Source: Halocatena pleomorpha
GTDB taxonomy: Archaea > Halobacteriota > Halobacteria > Halobacteriales > Haloarculaceae
Assembly: GCF_003862495.1 (NCBI RefSeq)
Contig: NZ_RRCH01000039.1
Coordinates: forward strand, 1 to 37,232
Length of the DNA: 37,232 nucleotides
Direction of reading: 5' to 3'
Shown piece by piece: positions 31,059 to 37,232 of this stretch. Within the stretch, counting starts at the first letter, position 1. The number at the start of each line of letters is the position of its first letter. Made by a program: the position numbers and the translations under genes. The notes below the pieces were generated by a model that searched no databases, was not told the DNA's origin, and was given only the letters and a program-made list of their open reading frames with translations.

Positions 31059-32300
31059 TCAGGTGAACTCGAACACCGACGTTTGACGGGTACACTCGTT
31101 TTCGGTGGCGGAGCCGCCGTCCGGCTTCACGGGGGCACCGTCGGTGCCGTTCGATTCGGTGGTCGGCCGCTCCCAATCGTTGAGGCTGGCTTGATCGGTT
31201 TCAACGAACGAGAGGTTCGAGACGCGGACGCCGAGTTTCCGGACCGATCGTCCGTCGAACTCCTCGATCAGATCGAGTACGATGCGTTCGACGAGCGCCG
31301 GATCGTTGACCGGGCCGGACAGGGTGTGTGACCGCGTGTGCACATCGAACGGTGGCGTCACGACTTTGATGCCGATCGTTTTGTACAGTGCGTTGCGCCG
31401 GGCCGTGCGGGTCGTCACTTGTTCGACCAGCCTGCGGAGTCGGTCACGGACGCGATCGGAGTCCTCGGTCGGTTCGGTGAACGCCGACTCGTTCGAGAGG
31501 CTCTTTGGATCCCCGACCGGTTCGACGTCGCGGTCGTCATGCCCGCGTGCGTAATCGTAAATTTCCCCGCCACGGGCACCGAATCGATCAACGAGGCGGC
31601 TCCGATCGGTTTGAGCCAGCTCTCCCACCGTTTCGATCCCCATCGACCGCAACTCACGAGCAGTGACGGGACCGACGCCGTGCAGTCGCTTGGTGTCCAG
31701 TGGTGCCAGAAACGACCGAATTTCGTCAGGCGTCACAACGACCAATCCGTCGGGTTTGTCGTGGTCGCTTGCTATTTTCGCAGTGCTCATGTTCGGCGCG
31801 ACGCCGATACTCGCTGGCACGCCGGCCGTCTCGTGAATCCGCGCTTTGAGGTTTCGGGCGAACACTGGCGCACCCTCCCACCCCAACCGATCGCTCACGT
31901 CCACGTACGCCTCGTCGATGCTGACCTCCCGCACGGTGTCAGCGACTTCGTGTAACACCGCCTTCACCTCCTCACTCACTGATTCGTAGTAGGCCATGTC
32001 TACCGGGCGGTAGTGGCCGACAGCCTCCTCCTGCTCATCGGCGTCTACAGCACGAGGGAGGCGTGTTAGTGCTTGGGAAATGGCCTGTGCGCTCTCAACG
32101 CCGTGCTCGCGCGCCTCGTAGCTCGCCGTCGCTACCGCGCCGTGGGTTTCGCCAGCCTCGTACCCCATCCCGACTACCACCGGTTTCTCTTCGAGTGCTG
32201 ACTCGCGGCGACGTTCACAGGACGCATAGAAACAGTCCATGTCGACGTGTAGAACGATCCGCTCTTCCGAGGTCACTCCCGGAAGGCTTCTATCGTTCAT
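31059..32300 (-). CDS. dinB: DNA polymerase IV (Y family)
   Basis: Translesion DNA polymerase of 413 residues. The catalytic carboxylates lie in VLHVDMDCFYASCE (first Asp pair) and VSIDEAYVD (Asp-Glu pair). The steric-gate region, GAVATASYEAREHGV, fits the Y family. The thumb helix-hairpin-helix GVGPVTARELRSMGI follows, and the little-finger domain ends near SNLSFVE. The extreme C-terminus QTSVFEF resembles a PCNA-binding PIP box (Gln-x2-Val-x2-Phe). The ATG at 32300 starts MNDRSLPGVTSEERIVLHVD; an upstream in-frame extension is basic and unlikely. It is 71 bases from the SDR gene on the same strand, so they may share a transcript. Haloarchaeal PolY proteins are DinB-like. Confidence 0.94.
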   Translation of the reverse strand: MNDRSLPGVTSEERIVLHVDMDCFYASCERRRESALEEKPVVVGMGYEAGETHGAVATASYEAREHGVESAQAISQALTRLPRAVDADEQEEAVGHYRPVDMAYYESVSEEVKAVLHEVADTVREVSIDEAYVDVSDRLGWEGAPVFARNLKARIHETAGVPASIGVAPNMSTAKIASDHDKPDGLVVVTPDEIRSFLAPLDTKRLHGVGPVTARELRSMGIETVGELAQTDRSRLVDRFGARGGEIYDYARGHDDRDVEPVGDPKSLSNESAFTEPTEDSDRVRDRLRRLVEQVTTRTARRNALYKTIGIKVVTPPFDVHTRSHTLSGPVNDPALVERIVLDLIEEFDGRSVRKLGVRVSNLSFVETDQASLNDWERPTTESNGTDGAPVKPDGGSATENECTRQTSVFEFT

Positions 32301-32371
32301 ACGACGGTTACGGATGGGAGCGATTTGTAGCTGTTTATGGCGGGATTGCTCGCTCCGAACGCTCCGAGCCG

Positions 32372-33310
32372 TTAGAGATCGTAGGTCACGCCGGTCAGTT
32401 CCTCTGACACCGACCACAGCCGCTCAGCGGTCGCCTCATCGTACGATCGATCGCTGGAGCGTTGTGGCTCTGGGTAGCCACGCATGTTTCCAACGCCGCC
32501 GGGACCGACGTACGTGCCTCCCGGTACGGCTGCCTCCGTCGCGGCGTACAACATCGGCAGCGCGCCCTGTTCTGGATCCTGAGCGATGAGGGCGTTCGCC
32601 GCCTTCATCAGCCACAGTCGCAGCGTCGATCCGGACTGCTCAGGCCCGCGTTTCTGAAGGTTCGTTGCCGCGTAGCCCGGATGACAGGCGACGCTCACGA
32701 GATCTCCGATATCGGCATGATCGAGGCGTCGCTGTAACTCGTAGGCGAACAGGAGATTTGCCAGTTTGCTCTGGCCGTAGGCCGCCCATCTGTCGTAGTC
32801 CTTCTCGTGGTGAAGATCCTCGAAATCGATCCGCCCCTGTTCGTGAACCGCGCTGCTCTGGGTCACGATGCGCGTCTCGCCCTCCGTTTCAAGCAGCGTT
32901 TCGAGCAACTGTCCTGTGAGTGCGAAGTGCCCGAGATGGTTCACCCCGAACTGCGTTTCGAAGCCGTCTGCCGTCTCGCTCCGGGGGATCGCCATCACGC
33001 CCGCGTTGTTACACAGGATATCGAGCTCGTCGTGGTCCGTCGTGAACGATCGCACGAATTCCTGAATCGAGTCGAGGTCCGCTAGATCCAATGCCATCAC
33101 CGTCGCAGAGCCGTCGACCCCGCTCTCGCGGATCCGGGTCGCTGCCGCTTCTCCCCGTTCGACGCTCCGACACGCCAGCACCACGTCGGCACCGTGAGCG
33201 ACGAACGCCTTCGTGGCTTCGTACCCCAGCCCGCTGTTGGCTCCCGTGACGATGATCGTTTTCCCGTCCAACGATTCCATCTCTGTTGCCGTCCATCCCG
33301 AAGGTGTCAC
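32372..33310 (-). CDS. Short-chain dehydrogenase/reductase, retinol dehydrogenase-like
   Basis: NAD(P)-dependent oxidoreductase of 312 residues with a Rossmann fold. The nucleotide motif TIIVTGANSGLGYEATKAFV, the NNAG motif in ILCNNAGVMA, the catalytic Ser in IVTQSSAVHEQG and the YxxxK pair in WAAYGQSKLANLLFAYEL are all present. CHPGYAATNLQKRG after it is typical of the extended SDR group of retinol dehydrogenase, WW-domain oxidoreductase and protochlorophyllide reductase-like enzymes. The GTG at 33310 gives the start VTPSGWTATEMESLDGKT, whose Trp-Thr-x3-Met spacing fits haloarchaeal members; the ATG at 33280 is the alternative. The substrate is unknown and the neighbours give no hint. Confidence 0.9.
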   Translation of the reverse strand: MTPSGWTATEMESLDGKTIIVTGANSGLGYEATKAFVAHGADVVLACRSVERGEAAATRIRESGVDGSATVMALDLADLDSIQEFVRSFTTDHDELDILCNNAGVMAIPRSETADGFETQFGVNHLGHFALTGQLLETLLETEGETRIVTQSSAVHEQGRIDFEDLHHEKDYDRWAAYGQSKLANLLFAYELQRRLDHADIGDLVSVACHPGYAATNLQKRGPEQSGSTLRLWLMKAANALIAQDPEQGALPMLYAATEAAVPGGTYVGPGGVGNMRGYPEPQRSSDRSYDEATAERLWSVSEELTGVTYDL

Positions 33311-33413
33311 GTGTGTTGATAGCGGGTTTCTGCTACAGAAGTGTACCGACAGATTGGTGGTATCACGTCGATCTGTGCCGCTTCGGCGGTTCCCTCTGTG
33401 AGTATGATTTTCC

Positions 33414-34703
33414 TTACGCCTCCGCTCTGCTGACGAGATCCTCGGCCCGTTCCGTGACTTCCTCGCGGACTCTCGCCTCGTCGATGGTGAGTAGCTCGCG
33501 CTCGCGCATCAGGATCTGTCCGTCACAGACGGTGTGGCGCACGTCCGAACCGGTGGCGGCGTACGCGAGGTGGCTCACGAGATCGTGTGCCGGCGTGAGA
33601 TGGGGCGCATCGAGCGAGAGCACGGCGAGGTCAGCGGGCGCGCCGGACTCGATGCGACCGCTTTCGAAGCCGACGCAGTCGGCGCTTCCCTGCGTCGCCA
33701 TCCGAACGACGTCCGGTGCAGCCAAGGCGCTGGCGTCGTCGGCAGCGAGCTTCCCGATCATGGCGGCGTCGCGCATCTCGTCGAACATGTCGAGATCGTT
33801 GTTCGAGGCCACGCCATCGGTGCCGAGTCCGACCGTGACGCCCGCGTCGAGCATCGCCTGCACCGGGGCCATCCCGCTTGCCAACTTCATGTTCGAGGCC
33901 GGGCAGTGCACGACGCCCGTGCCGGTGTCTGCGAGTCGGGCTATCTCCGCCGAATCGACGTGGACCGCGTGGGCGATGAAATCCTCTGATTGGAGCAAGC
34001 CACACGAGCGCGCATACTCGACCGGACGCACGCCGCGTTCCTCACGGATCGGTGTGACTTCCGCTGTGGTTTCGCTCACGTGGCTGTGAACCGGGACAGC
34101 CATCTCTCGGGCGCGCTCGGCCACGCTGGTGAGAACGTCCTCTGTAACGGTGGTAAGGCTGTGTGGCATGACCGCTGTCGAGACCCGTTCACTACCGAGC
34201 TCGCGCGCGATTCGGAGTCCTTCCTCGACCTCGCTCTCGATCTCCGCGTCGGTTTTTCCGGCGGTGACGATTCCGTGACCGAGCCGAGCGCGAAGCCCTG
34301 CTGATTCGACGGCGTCACCGATGGCAGGCACGTGAAAGTACATATCCGCGAATCCGGTCGTCCCTGATCGGATCATCTCCGCCATGCCAAGCCGTGCGCC
34401 CGCCCGGGCGTCTTCTGGTGTGAGTTCGGCTTCGGCCGGCCAGATGTCCTCCCGGAGCCACGTTTCGAGCGGCTTGTCGTCCGCGTACCCCCGGAGCAGC
34501 GTCATCGCAACGTGCGTGTGAGCGTTGATCAGACCGGGAATGATGAGCGAATCGGTCGCGTCTAACTGTTGCTCGCCGCTCATGCCGATCTCCGGGTCGA
34601 CATCGATGATTTCACCCGAGGACTGATCGACGAGCACGTCCGATTTCGAGATGGAGAGATCCGGCTGTAGAACGGAACCGTTCGTGATACCCAGCGTCGT
34701 CAT
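33414..34703 (-). CDS. mtaD: Methylthioadenosine/S-adenosylhomocysteine deaminase-like amidohydrolase
   Basis: A 429-residue amidohydrolase-superfamily enzyme of the MtaD/guanine deaminase-like (cytosine deaminase) group. It would deaminate 5'-methylthioadenosine or S-adenosylhomocysteine, part of nucleoside and methionine salvage. Zinc-site motifs are INAHTHVAMTLLRGYAD (His-x-His), VPVHSHVSETTAEV and the late GLGTDGVASNNDLDMF (Asp). FIAHAVHVDS and GVVHCPASNMKLASG match the family. The ATG at 34703 (MTTLGITNGSVLQPD) is preferred to one 30 bases upstream. Alternative: related 5'-deoxyadenosine deaminase or a different nucleoside deaminase. It is divergent from hisG. Confidence 0.88.
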   Translation of the reverse strand: MTTLGITNGSVLQPDLSISKSDVLVDQSSGEIIDVDPEIGMSGEQQLDATDSLIIPGLINAHTHVAMTLLRGYADDKPLETWLREDIWPAEAELTPEDARAGARLGMAEMIRSGTTGFADMYFHVPAIGDAVESAGLRARLGHGIVTAGKTDAEIESEVEEGLRIARELGSERVSTAVMPHSLTTVTEDVLTSVAERAREMAVPVHSHVSETTAEVTPIREERGVRPVEYARSCGLLQSEDFIAHAVHVDSAEIARLADTGTGVVHCPASNMKLASGMAPVQAMLDAGVTVGLGTDGVASNNDLDMFDEMRDAAMIGKLAADDASALAAPDVVRMATQGSADCVGFESGRIESGAPADLAVLSLDAPHLTPAHDLVSHLAYAATGSDVRHTVCDGQILMRERELLTIDEARVREEVTERAEDLVSRAEA

Positions 34704-34827
34704 TACTGTCAATTCCTCCCGAAACGGTGTCAATCCATCGAGTTCGTTCGATTCGGAAGCGGACTCTGCCTGTGTGTCTCACAACCGCAGGTGTCGGCAT
34801 CGCCGTGTGACATGTCTGGTTATTTTC

Positions 34828-34835
34828 TATAATAC
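34828..34835 (+). promoter_or_regulatory. TATA-like box of hisG
   Basis: CTATAATA about 70 bases before the hisG ATG at 34904. It would give a leader of about 45 bases. On the other strand the same element could serve the amidohydrolase gene. Confidence 0.4.
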
Positions 34836-34903
34836 CGTTGGGAACTGATAGATCGTCACCGCAATGCGAAAGCAATTGTTTCGTGGGGCGTGAACGGTCG
34901 ATA

Positions 34904-35749
34904 ATGCGTATTGCCGTGCCCAACAAGGGACGCTTGCACCAGCCGACGACTGATCTGTTAGAGCGGGCTGGGCTCCATCTCCTCGACGGCGCGGACCGGA
35001 AGCTGTACGCGAACACCGTCGATCCCGATGTGACTGTCTTGTTCGCGCGTGCGGCCGACATCCCTGCGTACGTCGCTGACGGTGCGGCCGAGATCGGCGT
35101 TACCGGATACGATCAGGCAAAAGAGTCCGAGACGGAACTCGTAGACCTGCTCGATCTGGAGTTTGGCCAGTGTCAATTGGTGTTGGCGGCTCCCGAAGAC
35201 GGTCCGGTCGAACAGGTGTCGGATCTCGCCGGCGGCACGGTCGCCACCGAGTTCCCAGCGATCGCACGGGAGTTTTTCGCGGATGAAGACGTGTCTCCGT
35301 CCGTCGCGGAAGTCTCCGGGGCGACGGAGCTGACTCCACACGTTGACATCGCGGACGCGATCATCGATATCACGAGCACCGGAACGACGCTGCGCATGAA
35401 CCGCCTCGCAGTCGTTGAGGAAGTCCTCGACAGCTCAGTGCGACTGTTCGCCCGTCCAGAGACGGCCGACGACCCGAAAGTCAAACAGATCAAAACGGCG
35501 CTTCAATCGGTGCTCACGGCCGCTGACAAGCGCTATCTGATGATGAACGTTCACCGGGAGCAACTCGAAGACGTTCGGAGCGTCATTCCCGGCATGGGTG
35601 GCCCAACGGTGATGGATATCGCTGGTGAGGACGCGCTCGCGGTTCATGCTGTCGTCGATGAAACCGAAGTGTTCGAAACCATCGCTCAACTGCGCGATCA
35701 CGGCGCGTACGACATTCTCGTGACCGAAATCGAGCGGCTCGTGGAGTGA
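34904..35749 (+). CDS. hisG: ATP phosphoribosyltransferase
   Basis: First step of histidine synthesis, joining ATP and PRPP into phosphoribosyl-ATP. The 281-residue length is the long HisG form, with a C-terminal ACT-like domain that allows feedback inhibition by histidine. [20 protein letters not shown] is the typical N-terminus; [17 protein letters not shown] and IVDIT-type motifs ([18 protein letters not shown]) carry the PRPP-binding loop. The regulatory domain begins near [19 protein letters not shown] and includes [15 protein letters not shown]. The ATG at 34904 is chosen because the upstream in-frame extension has no homology. The other his genes are not in the window, consistent with scattered his genes in haloarchaea. 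Confidence 0.96.
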   Translation: MRIAVPNKGRLHQPTTDLLERAGLHLLDGADRKLYANTVDPDVTVLFARAADIPAYVADGAAEIGVTGYDQAKESETELVDLLDLEFGQCQLVLAAPEDGPVEQVSDLAGGTVATEFPAIAREFFADEDVSPSVAEVSGATELTPHVDIADAIIDITSTGTTLRMNRLAVVEEVLDSSVRLFARPETADDPKVKQIKTALQSVLTAADKRYLMMNVHREQLEDVRSVIPGMGGPTVMDIAGEDALAVHAVVDETEVFETIAQLRDHGAYDILVTEIERLVE

Positions 35750-35765
35750 CTTCGATGGTTGACAC

Positions 35766-36119
35766 TCACGCCGAAAGCAGGGTGATAATGTTGAACAGCG
35801 CGACGCCGAAAATGATGGCGACGGTGTAGTGAGCGAGCGCGAGCAGTGCTGTTCCTCGTTTACGGAGTTTGTACACCACGTAGATCGCGGCCGCGTCGCT
35901 GGCAAGCGCGAGCACGACGGCCGCGAGCGGACTGAACGGTTGGATCGATAACGAAACGACTGCTGGGGCTACTCCAGCGAGGGCGGCGCGTTGGTGGGGC
36001 GTGTCGCCAACGACGTACAGCGCCGCGAGGTGTAACGTGACCGCATAGAACACCCACGCGGCCAGAAACGTCACGACGTACGCGAACAGTCCGCTGCTGA
36101 TTGGATCGATCTGTAACAC
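35766..36119 (-). CDS. Small integral membrane protein
   Basis: A 117-residue hydrophobic protein with about four membrane segments: LFAYVVTFLAAWVFYAVTLH, then AALAGVAPAVVSLSI, FSPLAAVVLALASDAAAIYV, and ALLALAHYTVAIIFGVALFN. Between them is a loop DTPHQR that I recall in a conserved haloarchaeal family of unknown function. The start is a GTG at 36119, preceded by AGGTGG as a ribosome-binding-like sequence. It is convergent with hisG and 16 bases away. No enzymatic residues can be recognised. Confidence 0.75.
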   Translation of the reverse strand: MLQIDPISSGLFAYVVTFLAAWVFYAVTLHLAALYVVGDTPHQRAALAGVAPAVVSLSIQPFSPLAAVVLALASDAAAIYVVYKLRKRGTALLALAHYTVAIIFGVALFNIITLLSA

Positions 36120-36352
36120 TGAACCACCTTTTTACGTTCTGGCGAGCGACGCTCACCGCTCTGGCACCAAATCCGCCGCGCGAGAACAAAGGTCTTGCTG
36201 GCTCGCCTTCGCGTCGTTCGTGCGAAGTAACCTCACATTACTGCACCACTCGAAATGATGGGTGAGAAATAATTCTGTAATACTATCAGTACTGCTGCCG
36301 AACAGAGTCACCGTCGACAGCACTGTGTCGAGTACGGAGCAGTTACGAGTTG
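36120..36352. other. 233-bp spacer with inverted repeat
   Basis: No gene seen. It holds an inverted repeat CTTCGC-N9-GCGAAG at 36207-36227 and A/T-rich stretches near 36270. It marks the boundary to the accessory-looking segment. Confidence 0.35.
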
Positions 36353-36502
36353 TTAGTATGACACGACATTACTCATTACATCAGTACCTTTATATGTGAT
36401 GGCGAAGGCAACGATAAACGAGAACGCCAGCATGGCGACAACGCATGCGCGTTCATGTTGAGCGCGCCGGGTGCTAGCACCACCCGACGCTGGGGTTCTC
36501 AT
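36353..36502 (-). CDS. 49-residue small membrane protein (candidate)
   Basis: Taken from the ATG at 36502, the frame encodes MRTPASGGASTRRAQHERAC, a hydrophobic segment VVAMLAFSFIVAFAITY and a short polar tail. It has one membrane helix and looks like a tail-anchored or small toxin-like peptide. The longer frame starting at 36643 would overlap the zinc micro-ORF on the opposite strand and adds unlike sequence. I have no family for it. It is divergent from the micro-ORF at 36517, with 14 bases between the two start codons. Confidence 0.45.
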   Translation of the reverse strand: MRTPASGGASTRRAQHERACVVAMLAFSFIVAFAITYKGTDVMSNVVSY

Positions 36503-36516
36503 GATCGCTAGAACCC

Positions 36517-36663
36517 ATGATTGGGAACGCAACAGAGACATGTAACGGTGTCGAATCGTATCAGAAATGTGAGCAGCGTGCGCGCTGTCGGAAATGCGGC
36601 CGTCCGATTCGGTCGCAGTACGCGCATCGGGTGGGATGTCCATTACTGGAGGGCCGCCGATGA
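36517..36663 (+). CDS. 48-residue zinc-finger micro-protein
   Basis: The ATG at 36517 opens a 48-codon frame, MIGNATETCNGVESYQKCEQ, continuing RARCRKCGRPIRSQYAHRVG and CPLLEGRR. Cys24-x2-Cys27 with His37-x3-Cys41 makes a likely single zinc site; Cys9 and Cys18 are extra. Small Cys-x2-Cys proteins of this kind are common on haloarchaeal plasmids and viruses. Its TGA overlaps the next ATG by 4 bases (ATGA at 36660), which strongly suggests that both are translated from one transcript. The coding evidence is the overlap and the zinc pattern; it is too short for confident codon statistics. Confidence 0.6.
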   Translation: MIGNATETCNGVESYQKCEQRARCRKCGRPIRSQYAHRVGCPLLEGRR

Positions 36664-36792
36664 CATTGCCAGTGTTTCAGTTCTGGGATCGGCTGGGTGA
36701 GTCGGTGAACATCTCGACCCTCGACGATCGATCGACGATCTCGAAGGCTGAGCTGTACTACGTGATGGACGTGGGGACAGGAACGTGGTGTC

Positions 36793-36815
36793 GCCAGAAG
36801 CCTTCGGCTTCTGGC
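36793..36815. repeat. Perfect hairpin 1
   Basis: GCCAGAAGCC-TTC-GGCTTCTGGC, a 10-bp perfect stem with a TTC loop. It shares the CCAGAA...TTCTGG core and TTC loop with hairpin 2. Confidence 0.9.
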
Positions 36816-36820
36816 TGCTA

Positions 36821-36841
36821 ACCAGAATCTTCGATTCTGGT
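36821..36841. repeat. Perfect hairpin 2
   Basis: ACCAGAATC-TTC-GATTCTGGT, a 9-bp perfect stem with a TTC loop, 5 bases after hairpin 1. The pair resembles the subterminal palindromes of IS200/IS605-type or palindrome-associated elements, but no transposase is present. Confidence 0.9.
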
Positions 36842-37232
36842 GATGCAAGCCGTGCCGGAGTACAGGCTGCGCCCACGCCACGCAGATCGAGGAGATCTTA
36901 GCAACCGCTGGGCTTGGCCGGTCACAACTGAACTACGACGACTTGCCCGGCATTGCGAACATCACGCGGTATGCAGCGACGGGCGAAATGGTCGTTACGG
37001 GCTGGTTCGAGAACGGCGGCCGGGTGCGATACCACGAACAGCGCGACGGCACCGTCGTCCAGTCAGTGTACGCCCCCGAGGATGATCAGGATCCAGCGGA
37101 GGTGACCGAACAGCCCGAGGCGATGAGTGCCCCAGCTGCACTGGTCGCCACGCTGGCGGAGTACTGCCACTATCGCCAGCGCGGTGATCTTGATGGACTG
37201 CGGGCCTGTTACCCCGACGTGGCTCGTGTCGT

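Larger units (their letters stand above)
36660..37232 (+). pseudogene. Plasmid/virus-like gene, apparently split by a twin-hairpin insertion; runs off the window
   Basis: The ATG at 36660 starts MTLPVFQFWDRLGESVNIST, continuing to LYYVMDVGTGTWC, then hits a TAA at 36819-36821 inside a hairpin block. From 36844 to the window end another frame is open: CKPCRSTGCAHATQIEEILA, then YDDLPGIANITRYAATGEMV and VTGWFENGGRVRYHEQRDGT, and more. The two frames differ by one base. Deleting exactly 36793-36841 (49 bases) fuses them into one open frame. The parts have compatible acidic composition, so I treat them as one interrupted gene. I recognise no catalytic domain. Alternatively the second part is a separate gene with an unseen start. 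Confidence 0.5.

Noticed and set aside
36840-37085. Frame starting at the ATG after hairpin 2
   Set aside because: Its product is very Arg/His-rich, typical of an off-frame shadow, while the frame from 36844 has normal acidic haloarchaeal composition.

Overview
The window is chromosomal-type DNA from a halophilic archaeon (class Halobacteria). The predicted proteins are rich in Asp and Glu and poor in Lys. The gene set includes archaeal-only or haloarchaeal genes: aCPSF1/FttA, both diphthamide genes dph2 and dph6, archaeal-type ProS, a DUF6757-like mini zinc protein and a COG3357-type HTH/zinc-ribbon protein. Several genes have an A/T-rich TATA-like box 22-30 bases upstream of the start codon, as in leaderless haloarchaeal transcripts. 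I cannot name the genus. No tRNA, rRNA, CRISPR array or intact transposon was seen.

Layout. 1-4.3 kb: 5' end of glutamate synthase gltB (minus), proS (minus), a beta-carbonic anhydrase (minus), a membrane protein (plus) and a conserved hypothetical (minus). 4.4-7.9 kb: FttA, a 54-residue zinc protein, a cupin/zinc-ribbon protein and a DCC-family thiol protein, all plus. 7.9-12.0 kb: acyl-CoA dehydrogenase, a class I glutamine amidotransferase, dph6, a sugar nucleotidyltransferase and an HTH/zinc-ribbon regulator.

12.1-20.8 kb is the centrepiece: six genes in a tight operon, each overlapping the next by 4 or 8 bases, for an NRPS-independent hydroxamate siderophore. The order is diaminobutyrate aminotransferase, diaminobutyrate decarboxylase, IucA-like synthetase, acetyltransferase, N-monooxygenase, IucC-like synthetase. 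This is the same order as rhbABCDEF of rhizobactin 1021. The logic is aspartate semialdehyde to 2,4-diaminobutyrate, to 1,3-diaminopropane, N-hydroxylation, N-acetylation, then two condensations with citrate, giving a schizokinen-like product. The promoter carries two palindromes with identical arms (TTTAGG-N4-CCTAAA) that closely resemble DtxR/IdeR iron boxes. One lies between a TATA-like box and the likely transcription start. No transporter gene lies in the window.

20.9-22.4 kb: a small accessory patch with an HEPN/MNT toxin-antitoxin pair, a broken methyltransferase gene carrying a 39-bp tandem duplication, and a possible remnant of a second MNT gene. 22.4-27.4 kb: a minus-strand operon of a rifampicin-phosphotransferase-like enzyme, dph2 and a METTL5-like RNA methylase, divergent from a YlbF-family gene across a promoter with a palindrome over the TATA box. 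27.4-36.1 kb: a GrpB-family remnant abutting a Dna2-like nuclease-helicase, a small membrane protein, DNA polymerase IV, an SDR enzyme, an MtaD-type deaminase, hisG and a small membrane protein. 36.3-37.2 kb: an accessory edge with two micro-ORFs and a gene apparently split by a 49-bp block made of two perfect hairpins; removing exactly that block would rejoin the reading frame.
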